Part shown: piece after piece, positions 24,149 through 31,990 of the stretch | Layout: each line of letters opens with the position of its first letter | Position numbering within the stretch: position 1 is the first letter of the stretch | Assembly (NCBI GenBank): GCA_905203765.1 | Contig: CAJKXC010000001.1 | Location: 129,059-193,058, forward strand | Length of the DNA stretch: 64,000 nucleotides | Reading direction: 5' to 3' | DNA from: an uncultured Bacteroides sp. | GTDB taxonomy: Bacteria > Bacteroidota > Bacteroidia > Bacteroidales > Bacteroidaceae | The notes under the pieces: model-generated | The model's input: the letters and a program-made list of their open reading frames with translations, nothing else | Told to the model about the DNA's origin: nothing | Databases searched by the model: none | Made by a program: the position numbers and the translations under genes

Positions 24149-25051
24149 ATGCGAATTACAAAACCAGCAAAAGCGGAAGTGATGAGAGAGTTGAGAGACT
24201 ACGTCTTCATCACTTTCGGACTCATCAGCTATGCCATGGGATGGGCAGCGTTCCTTATCCCCTATCAGATTACGACCGGCGGTACTACCGGTATCGGTGC
24301 TATCATTTACTACGCCACCGGATTTCCTATCCAATGGTCGTATTTCATCATCAATGCCGTCCTGATGACGTTTGCCATCAAAATACTGGGACCGAAGTTC
24401 AGTATCAAGACTACATTTGCCATCTTCGGACTGACCTTCTTCCTGTGGTTCTTCCAGGTACTGGTGAATGGAGCGGATGGAGTTCCCCCGCAAATACTGG
24501 GACCCGGACAGGACTTCATGGCTTGCCTGATAGGTGCTACAATGTGCGGTATCGGACTGGGAGTAGTATTCAACTGTAACGGAAGTACCGGCGGTACGGA
24601 CATTATCGCCGCCATTATCAACAAATACCACGACGTCACTTTGGGACGCATGATAATGGCTTGTGATGTTGTTATCATCAGTTCCTGCTACTTCATCTTC
24701 AACGACTGGAGACGGGTCATATTTGGTTTTGTAACGCTGTTTGTCATCGGATTTGTACTGGATTACATCGTAAACAGTGCCCGCCAGTCCGTGCAATTCT
24801 TCATTTTCTCCAAAGAGTACGAGAAGATTGCCGACCGCATCACCAAAGAAACCCATCGCGGTGTAACGGTACTCGACGGTATAGGCTGGTACAGCAAACG
24901 AAACGTAAAAGTACTGGTAGTGCTTGCCTATAAGCGCCAGTCCGTCGAAATCTTCCGAATGGTGAAAGACATCGATCCGAATGCTTTCATCTCCCAAAGC
25001 TCCGTAATCGGTGTCTATGGAGAAGGATTCGACCGCATCAAAGTGAAATAA
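24149..25051 (+). CDS. YitT-family membrane protein (DUF161/DUF2179)
   Basis: The 300-residue protein has five to six transmembrane segments (from YVFITFGLISYAMGWAAFLI through FGFVTLFVIGFVLDYIV) with the YitT-specific GGTTGIGAIIYY and NGSTGGTDIIAAIINKY motifs. A C-terminal soluble DUF2179 domain of about 80 residues follows (RGVTVLDGIGWYSKRNVKVLVV...). Substrate and function are unknown for the family. It is likely transcribed with leuS and rdgB. Confidence 0.9.
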   Translation: MRITKPAKAEVMRELRDYVFITFGLISYAMGWAAFLIPYQITTGGTTGIGAIIYYATGFPIQWSYFIINAVLMTFAIKILGPKFSIKTTFAIFGLTFFLWFFQVLVNGADGVPPQILGPGQDFMACLIGATMCGIGLGVVFNCNGSTGGTDIIAAIINKYHDVTLGRMIMACDVVIISSCYFIFNDWRRVIFGFVTLFVIGFVLDYIVNSARQSVQFFIFSKEYEKIADRITKETHRGVTVLDGIGWYSKRNVKVLVVLAYKRQSVEIFRMVKDIDPNAFISQSSVIGVYGEGFDRIKVK

Positions 25052-25096
25052 GAGTAACTTGCGTTACCAAACCACGAATATATAGGAGATTATAGT

Positions 25097-25675
25097 ATGA
25101 GAAAGAAATTTGTATTTGCCACCAACAATGCCCATAAGTTGGAAGAGGTCAGTGCTATCTTAGGAGAAAAGGTAGAACTTCTCAGCATGAAGGACATCAA
25201 TTGCCAGGTCGATATTCCTGAAACTGCCGATACCCTCGAAGGAAACGCTTTGCTGAAAGCAAGATACATCTTCGATAACTATCAACTGGATTGTTTTGCC
25301 GATGATACCGGACTGGAAGTGGAAGCATTGAACGGAGCTCCCGGAGTATATTCGGCACGTTATGCCGGCGATGCACACAATTCGGAAGCCAATATGAAGA
25401 AACTACTGCAGGATATGGAAGGCATAGAGAACCGGAAAGCCCAATTCCGTACTGTTTTTGCCCTTATCGTCAACGGAAAGGAACACCTGTTCGAAGGAAT
25501 TGTAAAAGGCGAAATAACAAAGACCAGACGCGGTAACTCAGGTTTCGGATACGATCCTATATTTATTCCCGAAGGATATACGCATACGTATGCCGAAATG
25601 GGAAATGAACTGAAGAATAAGATCAGTCATCGGGCAGTAGGGGTGAACAAGCTCTGCAACTTCCTGATGAAATGA
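25097..25675 (+). CDS. rdgB: Non-canonical purine NTP pyrophosphatase (RdgB/HAM1)
   Basis: The 192-residue protein carries the HAM1 motifs FATNNAHKLEEV (nucleotide-binding), FADDTGLEVEALNGAPGVYSARYAG and GNSGFGYDPIFIPEG, with the C-terminal SHRA. It hydrolyses dITP, dHAPTP and XTP to the monophosphates and so keeps deaminated purines out of DNA. It is the third gene of the leuS-yitT-rdgB cluster and is followed by a strong hairpin. Confidence 0.97.
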   Translation: MRKKFVFATNNAHKLEEVSAILGEKVELLSMKDINCQVDIPETADTLEGNALLKARYIFDNYQLDCFADDTGLEVEALNGAPGVYSARYAGDAHNSEANMKKLLQDMEGIENRKAQFRTVFALIVNGKEHLFEGIVKGEITKTRRGNSGFGYDPIFIPEGYTHTYAEMGNELKNKISHRAVGVNKLCNFLMK

Positions 25676-25681
25676 TATTAT

Positions 25682-25739
25682 AAAAGGTGATAGGGTGATA
25701 ATTAGCCGCATATTAAGCTAATTACCACCCTATCACTTT
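25682..25739. terminator. Long hairpin after rdgB (terminator or repeat)
   Basis: A stem of over 20 bp is formed by AAAAGGTGATAGGGTGATAA with TTACCACCCTATCACTTT and the adjoining ATTAGC/GCTAAT, with a single bulge. T-rich sequence follows on both sides, consistent with bidirectional termination between rdgB and the convergent YdeI-like gene. The TATCACTT word recurs twice beyond the stem. Confidence 0.7.
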
Positions 25740-25754
25740 ATCACTTCATCACTT

Positions 25755-26312
25755 TTAATAGTATTTCTCAATTCCGCCAAATCCCCTTATCACTTTATTT
25801 TCTTTTGTTTTACTGATAAAGTTATTTAGTCTCTTCTCAAATTCTTCCGGTCGTTTCCTTGCTGCTTCAATGTATGCTATTCGGATACGTTTGTATGTGT
25901 CGGAGAAATGCTGATAATTTTCCCAAACTATTTTATCTTCTTTCAATCTATCCATTATATCATTGGGAAAGATAAAAGGATCAGATAAAACATTCCGTAT
26001 TTTATCTTCAAATTTAGGATGTATCATCTTATTTTCCAATAACCATTTAAGCCTTTCCTTATTAGCCTGCGAATACGTGCTTTTAGGGTTCCTGGGTGTG
26101 AAATGCTGAATTTTATGTTCTTTGTCAAGTGCCTTTATTGTGCTGTCAATCCATTCGAAACAAAGAGCTTCTTCAACAGCATCATTGTATGCAATACTCT
26201 TTTTACCCGAAGATTTATTAGGAAATACAAACCAAATGTCATTGGCAGTTTCAAAGTTGTCAGCCAACCACTTCCGCCAATCACTTCTATTTTCAAAATA
26301 TCTTATTTCCAT
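25755..26312 (-). CDS. YdeI/OmpD-associated family protein
   Basis: The 185-residue cytoplasmic protein matches the YdeI (bacteriocin-protection, DUF1801/OmpD-associated) family: DWRKWLADNFETANDIWFVF at the N-terminus, EALCFEWIDSTIKALD in the middle, RNPKSTYSQANKERLKWLLE and a C-terminal RKRPEEFEKRLNNFISKTKENK. In enterobacteria relatives affect peptide resistance, but no function is established here. The gene starts 11 bases downstream of nadA and probably shares its transcript. Confidence 0.85.
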   Translation of the reverse strand: MEIRYFENRSDWRKWLADNFETANDIWFVFPNKSSGKKSIAYNDAVEEALCFEWIDSTIKALDKEHKIQHFTPRNPKSTYSQANKERLKWLLENKMIHPKFEDKIRNVLSDPFIFPNDIMDRLKEDKIVWENYQHFSDTYKRIRIAYIEAARKRPEEFEKRLNNFISKTKENKVIRGFGGIEKYY

Positions 26313-26323
26313 TCAAACCTATT

Positions 26324-27262
26324 TTACAATCCCAGTTTTGCCGATATCTCCAACATCCTCTTAATCGGTTTCACTGCTTTTTCTGCAATCTCAGCATCCA
26401 CCTTTATTTCGGGAGATTCGTTCTTCAGACAATTATAGAGCTTCTCCATCGTATTCAACCGCATGAAGCTACACTCATTGCAGGCACAAGTACTATCGTT
26501 GGGCGGAGCAGGAATAAACGTTGTCTGCGGGCACTTCTTCTGCATTTCATGTAAGATACCCGATTCGGTAGCTACAATATAAGTCTTTTCGGGATGATTC
26601 ACCGCATACTTCAACAATGCAGCTGTGGAACCTATCACATCCGCCAATTTCAGTATTGTACTCTTGCATTCGGGATGGGCCAGCACCACTGCATCGGGAT
26701 ATTTCGTTTTCATTTCAACAATCTTTTCAACCGAGAATTGTTCGTGTACATGGCATGCGCCATCCCATAGTAACATATTCCTTCCGGTGATGGAGTTGAT
26801 ATAATTCCCCAGGTTCCGGTCCGGCCCGAAAATTATTTTCTCATCTTTGGGAAAGCTTTCTACAATCTGACGGGCATTGGTAGAAGTCACCACCACATCG
26901 GTTACCGCCTTCACGGCAGCCGTTGTATTGACATAGGATATCACCGTATATCCGGGATGCTCTTTGACAAACTGACCGAACTTATCCGCCGGACAACTAT
27001 CCGCCAACGAACAGCCTGCTTCCATATCAGGCACCAACACCTTCTTGTCGGGACAAAGCACCTTTGCCGTTTCGCCCATAAAGTGAACACCGCACATCAC
27101 AATGATGTCCGCTTCCGTCCGTGCCGCCCATTGGGCCAGGGCAAGACTGTCGCCTACGTAGTCGGCTATATCTTGTATTTCACCCTTCTGGTAGTAGTGT
27201 GCCAGGATCACTGCGTTTTTCTCTTTCTTCAGTTGGTTGATAGCTTCTATAAGATTATCCAT
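26324..27262 (-). CDS. nadA: Quinolinate synthase A
   Basis: The 312-residue protein is full length for NadA. It has the conserved N-terminal AVILAHYYQ and DYVGDSLALAQWAAR, and the cysteines expected to bind the 4Fe-4S cluster (in MEAGCSLADSC, HPECKSTILK and CACNECSFM). It condenses iminoaspartate with dihydroxyacetone phosphate to give quinolinate for NAD synthesis. The iminoaspartate source, NadB, is encoded separately at 40780-42351. The nearest consensus -7 element is 230 bases upstream, implying a long leader. Confidence 0.97.
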   Translation of the reverse strand: MDNLIEAINQLKKEKNAVILAHYYQKGEIQDIADYVGDSLALAQWAARTEADIIVMCGVHFMGETAKVLCPDKKVLVPDMEAGCSLADSCPADKFGQFVKEHPGYTVISYVNTTAAVKAVTDVVVTSTNARQIVESFPKDEKIIFGPDRNLGNYINSITGRNMLLWDGACHVHEQFSVEKIVEMKTKYPDAVVLAHPECKSTILKLADVIGSTAALLKYAVNHPEKTYIVATESGILHEMQKKCPQTTFIPAPPNDSTCACNECSFMRLNTMEKLYNCLKNESPEIKVDAEIAEKAVKPIKRMLEISAKLGL

Positions 27263-27488
27263 AATTATATTTTTTATTTCTCTTTATTCTTTAAAAATCC
27301 TTTGATAGTGATGATAGCCTGTTAATAGTGTGAACAAATAAATACGATTTTTATTGCTTATGAAGTTATTAGTACACGGCAGAACGTTGTTCATCTGTTA
27401 TTAACCGAAGCAATCAGCATCTATCTACTGATTATAAGCACTCTATTGTCCTGTTATCTCACTTCATTAACATCTTGTTGATGAACCG

Positions 27489-27496
27489 CAAAGTTA
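27489..27496 (-). promoter_or_regulatory. -7 element for a long-leader nadA transcript
   Basis: The minus strand reads TAACTTTG. If used, the leader before the nadA ATG at 27262 is about 220 bases and A/T-rich; I see no recognised riboswitch in it. Confidence 0.4.
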
Positions 27497-27671
27497 ATAA
27501 CTTTAGAGTTATAAACCGATGGAATAATACTGAAAAATGTGTTTAAATAGCCTTTGAAAATTTCTCTTAACTTTTTTGTAATGTTCGTTACTGCGTTGTA
27601 ATATGCATTACTTTGAATAATGCAAGTATAATCTTTAAAAATGTTTCCCTGCTCTATTGACACCTTTTCAA

Positions 27672-27684
27672 CGGTTATTAACCG
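27672..27684 (+). promoter_or_regulatory. CGGTTA-T-TAACCG dyad upstream of trmH-like promoter
   Basis: A perfect 6-bp dyad with one central base lies 20 bases before the -7 element, in the -33 region, a typical operator position. Confidence 0.4.
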
Positions 27685-27703
27685 GGATATAAACGGAAAG
27701 GAG

Positions 27704-27711
27704 TATCTTTG
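27704..27711 (+). promoter_or_regulatory. -7 element for TrmH-family gene
   Basis: TATCTTTG lies 88 bases before the ATG; the leader begins with a two-unit 22-base repeat (27723-27766). The rest of the 536-base gap from 27263 shows only A/T-rich sequence and the nadA promoter. Confidence 0.6.
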
Positions 27712-27722
27712 TGCAAGAAAAA

Positions 27723-27766
27723 ACACTTGTGTCTGTCAGGACAAACTCCAGTGTTTATCAAGGCAT
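27723..27766. repeat. Two-unit 22-bp array (ACAC-TG / AGTGT type) in the trmH leader
   Basis: Two units start at 27723 and 27745, 22 bases apart, with words ACACTTGTGTCTGTC and ACTCCAGTGT. They match the family at 48709-48796. The pair can fold as a hairpin in the mRNA leader. Confidence 0.6.
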
Positions 27767-27798
27767 TATAAATCAATGTATTAAAGTAACGAATTGTT

Positions 27799-28329
27799 AT
27801 GCGTAAACTGAAGATAACAGAGTTGAACCGTATCAGTGCGGAAGAGTTTAAAGAGGCTGAGAAGTTGCCTCTGATAGTTGTATTGGACAATATTCGCAGT
27901 CTTCATAATATAGGTTCCGTATTTCGCACTTCGGATGCTTTTCGCATCGAGTGTATCTATCTATGTGGCATTACGGCTACTCCGCCGCATCCTGAAATGC
28001 ATAAAACGGCTTTAGGAGCAGAATTCACCGTTGATTGGAAGTATGTTGATAATGCAGTACAAGCTGTTGATAACCTTAAATCGGAAGGCTATACCGTTTA
28101 CTCGGTAGAGCAGGCAGAAGGGAGTATCATGCTGGATGAATTGACTTTAGACAAGTCCGGGAAATATGCTGTGGTGATGGGAAACGAGGTGAAGGGTGTT
28201 CAACAAGAAGTAATCGATCATTCGGATGGCTGCATTGAAATTCCTCAGTACGGCACAAAGCATTCTTTGAATGTATCGGTAACGGCAGGCATTGTCATTT
28301 GGGATTTATTCAAGAAATTAAGAGATTAA
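27799..28329 (+). CDS. TrmH/SpoU-family RNA methyltransferase
   Basis: The 176-residue protein carries the SPOUT motifs VVLDNIRSLHNIGSVFRTSDAF (motif 1), YAVVMGNEVKGV (motif 2) and CIEIPQYGTKHSLNVSVTAGI (motif 3). These bind S-adenosylmethionine in a trefoil knot and methylate ribose 2'-O. The compact form without an N-terminal L30-like domain fits tRNA methyltransferases of the TrmL/TrmH group; the precise target is not decided by sequence. Confidence 0.92.
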   Translation: MRKLKITELNRISAEEFKEAEKLPLIVVLDNIRSLHNIGSVFRTSDAFRIECIYLCGITATPPHPEMHKTALGAEFTVDWKYVDNAVQAVDNLKSEGYTVYSVEQAEGSIMLDELTLDKSGKYAVVMGNEVKGVQQEVIDHSDGCIEIPQYGTKHSLNVSVTAGIVIWDLFKKLRD

Positions 28330-28367
28330 CAACCCGGTTAATAAACTGTTTATATCCTGTTTAGTGC

Positions 28368-28455
28368 ATCTATAGATGCAGCGCGGGGGATCTATAGACG
28401 CAGCACGCTGGATCTATAGATGCAGTAAACCGAATATATAGATACTATGAACAGC
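28368..28455. repeat. Four-unit 22-bp array (ATCTATAGAT dyads)
   Basis: Units begin at 28368, 28390, 28412 and 28434, exactly 22 bases apart, each with an ATCTATAGAT-like perfect or near-perfect dyad followed by a GCAGC-type linker. The last unit covers the ribosome-binding region and start codon of the DUF5131 gene at 28447. The same core is used in the array at 59899-60008. Confidence 0.9.
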
Positions 28456-29184
28456 ATTGCAGAAAAGTCAATGATGTGGAATCTGTGGCATGGTTGCCAT
28501 AAACTGAGTGCAGGGTGCAAGCATTGCTATGTTTATCGTGGCGATGCCAAAAGGGATGTGGACAGTTCAATAGTAACCCAAACAAAAAACTTCGATTTGC
28601 CCCTTCGGAAGAAACGGAACGGAGACTTTAAAATACCATCGGGAACGCTGGTTTATACTTGTTTTACTTCCGACTTCTTTGTAGAAGATGCCGATGTGTG
28701 GCGTGCCGAAGCATGGGAAATGATGCATCAGCGCAGTGACCTTCATTTCTTAATGATAACCAAACGTATTGACCGCTTTGCCGACTGTCTGCCCCGGGAT
28801 TGGGGTGACGGATACGAAAACGTAACCATCTGTTGTACGGTAGAGAACCAGGCATGTGCCGATTACCGTCTTCCTATCTACAAATCTGCTCCCATAAAAC
28901 ATAAAATTATTATCTGCGAACCGTTATTGGAAAAGATAGACCTGACTCCTTACCATATTTCAGAATGGATAGAGCAAGTTGTTGCCGGTGGAGAATCGGG
29001 CTATGAAGCCCGTCCCTGCGACTTTGATTGGGTAATGGAACTTCGCCGGGTATGTGTGGAAAACAACGTTTCGTTTTGGTTTAAACAAACTGGTTCAAAG
29101 TTTATCAAAGACGGGGAACTGTACAATGTAAAGAGGCAGTTTCAACATTCGCAGGCAAGAAAAGCGGGGATAAATTTTAAGTAA
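28447..29184 (+). CDS. DUF5131 (Gp37/Gp68-like) family protein
   Basis: The 245-residue protein begins MNSIAEKSMMWNLWHGCHKL and has cysteines at 17, 24 and 27 (CHKLSAGCKHCY), a CxxC-containing cluster typical of DUF5131, followed by LVYTCFTSDFF and LHFLMITKRIDR. GGESGYEARPCDFDW and SFWFKQTG occur near the C-terminus. The family resembles radical-SAM-type TIM barrels and occurs in phages and bacteria; the reaction is unknown. It stands alone here, directly after the 22-base array, and has no convincing promoter of its own. Confidence 0.85.
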   Translation: MNSIAEKSMMWNLWHGCHKLSAGCKHCYVYRGDAKRDVDSSIVTQTKNFDLPLRKKRNGDFKIPSGTLVYTCFTSDFFVEDADVWRAEAWEMMHQRSDLHFLMITKRIDRFADCLPRDWGDGYENVTICCTVENQACADYRLPIYKSAPIKHKIIICEPLLEKIDLTPYHISEWIEQVVAGGESGYEARPCDFDWVMELRRVCVENNVSFWFKQTGSKFIKDGELYNVKRQFQHSQARKAGINFK

Positions 29185-29802
29185 CTAAAGCTGCCCGCTC
29201 TCTACCATCAGTATCACCCGTTCGGTAAGTGCATCGTCTCCCGTGGGGTCGTACTGTTTCTTGAGGCTGGCGCCGAACAGGGCGGCAAAGGTTTGATAGA
29301 AACCTGCTTTGAAAGGTCCCATGAAGGCTTTTACCAGTTCATAGCCGGTGGAGTTGGTTTGTCGGTCTACAAGTTTTATCAGTAGTTTGCCTTGGGCAAA
29401 GGTAAGTTTCTTCATGCGGGGGGTGTATTGCTCCTTCATGCTCTTTTCTACTGCTTTCATGTGTTTCTGGCGTGCCTTTTCGTTGGGCAAGGTCATCATA
29501 TATTCGTAGGTTTCGATGATGGCGCGGTTCACTTCTTTGGAGATGGGGAGTACTTTCTTTACGTCGCGCACCAGTTTATAATAATTGTTCATTTCTCGCT
29601 TGTTCTTGAACTTAAGCGGTTTGAAGATATAGACGGTAGGGAGTTTGACGTAAGGGATGGTATCGCCTTCGTAAACGCACATCGGGGTAAGATAGATACT
29701 CTTTTGCACCTCAGTCTGCGGGGGTTGCTGCTGTGCAAGGCATTTCAGGCTCCCAATGAAGAGAAACATGATGAGTATTACTATGTTAAGCCTCGTGTTC
29801 AT
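29185..29802 (-). CDS. DUF4294 exported protein
   Basis: Starting at the ATG at 29802 gives 205 residues with a good signal peptide (MNTRLNIVILIMFLF to CLAQ). The mature part has the DUF4294 features DTIPYVKLPTVYIFKP, MNNYYKLVRDVKKVLP and a basic MKKLTFAQGKLLIKLVDRQTN segment. Function is unknown; the family is found in Bacteroidetes. The -7 element (29807-29814) lies only five bases upstream, so the message may be leaderless. It is divergent from the HHH/outer-membrane gene. Confidence 0.85.
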   Translation of the reverse strand: MNTRLNIVILIMFLFIGSLKCLAQQQPPQTEVQKSIYLTPMCVYEGDTIPYVKLPTVYIFKPLKFKNKREMNNYYKLVRDVKKVLPISKEVNRAIIETYEYMMTLPNEKARQKHMKAVEKSMKEQYTPRMKKLTFAQGKLLIKLVDRQTNSTGYELVKAFMGPFKAGFYQTFAALFGASLKKQYDPTGDDALTERVILMVESGQL

Positions 29803-29806
29803 GCCA

Positions 29807-29814
29807 CAAAAGTA
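29807..29814 (-). promoter_or_regulatory. -7 element immediately before DUF4294 start
   Basis: The minus strand reads TACTTTTG. The predicted transcription start falls at or near the ATG at 29802. Confidence 0.45.
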
Positions 29815-29919
29815 CACCATTCTTTGGAATGTCACTGCATCGCTTTAACTTTTCCTTGTTCAATTAACTTATTTAAGGTAACTTCGCGACCCTGTAAACA
29901 CGAAAGGAATCTATTATAA

Positions 29920-31953
29920 ATGAAATTTGTCAAGATAGGAGTCTTCGCGAGTATGCTGCTGATGACTCCTGTACTTGAAGCTCAAAATACGCCCGTATCC
30001 CGAAGGGAGCAACCTCTGCTTCTTTTCGAAGAAAACCTGGAACAACTCTCTATGGAGAGCGAAGAAGGTACTAACTGGGAAGATGAACTGGAAGAGTTAT
30101 CCCGGCATCTGCAAGAACCTGTCAATATCAATACAGCCACCAAACGTCAGTTGGAACAATTCCCGTTCCTTACGGATATTCAAATCGAGAATCTTTTGGC
30201 ATACATCTATATCCACGGACAGATGCAGACCGTTTATGAATTGCAACTGGTAGAGGAAATGGATAAACGCACCATCGAATTGCTGCTGCCTTTTGTCTGC
30301 GTGCAGGCTGTGGAAGAGGAGAGGGGATATCCCGCCCTGAAAACTATCTTGAAGTATGGAAGGCAGGAAGCGCTTGCCCGGGCGGATGTTCCTCTTTATA
30401 CCCGCAAAGGATACGAGAAAAACTACCTGGGACCTTCTTTTTATCATTCCCTGCGATATGGTTTTCATTACAGCGATTATCTCCAGGTGGGGATTACGGC
30501 GGAGAAGGATGCGGGGGAGCCTTTCTTTGCCTTGCACGATGAGAAGGGGTACGATTACTATTCCCTTTATTTTCTTATGAAGAACCTGGGTAGGCTGAAA
30601 GCTTTGGCACTGGGCTGTTACCGGTTGAGTTTCGGGCAGGGATTGGTGTTGAGTACGGACTTCCGGCTGGGTAAGACGTTCTCTATGTCCACCTCGGAAT
30701 ATCGCACCGGGGGGATAAAGAAGCACAGTTCTACCGATGAATACAATTATTTCCGCGGGGCGGCAGCAACGGTGGCGATACTTCCTTCTTTGGAGTTTTC
30801 GGTTTTCTATTCCCATCGGTCGATGGATGGAGTGGTGAAGGACGGGGAGATTACTTCTATCTACAAAACGGGGCTGCATCGTACGCAGAAGGAAGCGGAT
30901 AAGGCGGATGCCTTTACACTACAACTGATGGGCGGCAACGTGGCTTACGAAAAGAATTCCTTGAAAGTAGGGGTGACCGGTATCTATTATTTCTTTAACC
31001 GTCCTTACGAACCGAAATTAAACAAGTATGCAAAGTACAATCTGCATGGGAATGACTTCTATAATGCAAGTATTGATTATAAATATCGTTTGGGACGTTT
31101 TGCATGGGTAGGAGAGGCGGCGATTGGAAAACAAGGCTATGCCTTGCTCAATCAGTTGCGGTATAACCTGTCTTCCGACTACCGGTTCTTGCTTATCCAT
31201 CGTTATTATTCTTATGATTACTGGTCTATGTTCGCCCGTTCTTTCGGCGAGAGCAGTACGCCGCAGAATGAGAATGGCTGGTATCTGGCGGCGGAAGCGA
31301 CTCCCGTAGCTCATTGGAAGTTTTTTGCCTCGCTGGATTTATTCAGTTTTCCCTGGTGGAAGTATCGCATCAGCAAACCTTCACAGGGAGTGGACGGTAT
31401 GTTTCAGGCTACTTATTCTCCTGAACGGAATCTCTCCATGTACCTCAATTATCGCTATAAGCAGAAAGAAAGGGATGTGACGGGGACAAGCGGGAAAACC
31501 ATCCTTCCCATCTTCCAGCATCGCCTGCGCTATCGGCTGACTTATACTTCCGGTGCCTGGCACTTCCGTACCACATTGGATTATAATCATTTTCATTCTC
31601 AGGGCAAGCCGGCCGGGCAGGGATACCAGTGCACCCAGTCCTGTGCATACGCCTTTCCTTCTTTTCCCTTATCCGTATCTGTGCAAGGCAGCTATTTCCA
31701 TACGGACGATTACGACTCACGTGTCTACATTTCCGAGAAAGGATTGCTATATACTTTCTATACTCCTTCTTTTTCCGGCAGAGGTTTCCGCTGTTCGGCT
31801 CATCTGCGCTACGATTTGAACAAAGCTGTGATGCTTCTCGTTAAATACGGAGAGACCATTTATCAGGATCGCGACGCCATCGGTTCGGGCAACGACTTGA
31901 TAGAAGGAAATAAAAAAGGGGACTTGCAAATGCAACTGCGTGTTAAGTTTTAG
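29920..31953 (+). CDS. Outer-membrane protein with N-terminal helix-hairpin-helix domain
   Basis: The 677-residue protein has a signal peptide (FASMLLMTPVLEAQ), then a ComEA-like helix-hairpin-helix region at about residues 60-130 (PVNINTATKRQLEQFPFLTDIQIENLL and MQTVYELQLVEEMDKRTIELLLPFV). A long strand-rich part with alternating aromatic residues continues to the final Phe (MQLRVKF), typical of an outer-membrane beta-barrel. In other proteins HHH motifs bind DNA nonspecifically, so a role in surface DNA binding or uptake is conceivable; no experiment is implied. The start lies behind a TAACTTCG element at 29879-29886 that deviates from consensus by one base. Confidence 0.8.
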   Translation: MKFVKIGVFASMLLMTPVLEAQNTPVSRREQPLLLFEENLEQLSMESEEGTNWEDELEELSRHLQEPVNINTATKRQLEQFPFLTDIQIENLLAYIYIHGQMQTVYELQLVEEMDKRTIELLLPFVCVQAVEEERGYPALKTILKYGRQEALARADVPLYTRKGYEKNYLGPSFYHSLRYGFHYSDYLQVGITAEKDAGEPFFALHDEKGYDYYSLYFLMKNLGRLKALALGCYRLSFGQGLVLSTDFRLGKTFSMSTSEYRTGGIKKHSSTDEYNYFRGAAATVAILPSLEFSVFYSHRSMDGVVKDGEITSIYKTGLHRTQKEADKADAFTLQLMGGNVAYEKNSLKVGVTGIYYFFNRPYEPKLNKYAKYNLHGNDFYNASIDYKYRLGRFAWVGEAAIGKQGYALLNQLRYNLSSDYRFLLIHRYYSYDYWSMFARSFGESSTPQNENGWYLAAEATPVAHWKFFASLDLFSFPWWKYRISKPSQGVDGMFQATYSPERNLSMYLNYRYKQKERDVTGTSGKTILPIFQHRLRYRLTYTSGAWHFRTTLDYNHFHSQGKPAGQGYQCTQSCAYAFPSFPLSVSVQGSYFHTDDYDSRVYISEKGLLYTFYTPSFSGRGFRCSAHLRYDLNKAVMLLVKYGETIYQDRDAIGSGNDLIEGNKKGDLQMQLRVKF

Positions 31954-31954
31954 C

Positions 31955-31962
31955 TAACTTTG
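31955..31962 (+). promoter_or_regulatory. -7 element for radical SAM gene
   Basis: TAACTTTG lies 28 bases before the ATG at 31991 and directly after the stop of the upstream gene. Confidence 0.55.
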
Positions 31963-31990
31963 TCCCATAACTCGTTTAATCGTAAGTAAT

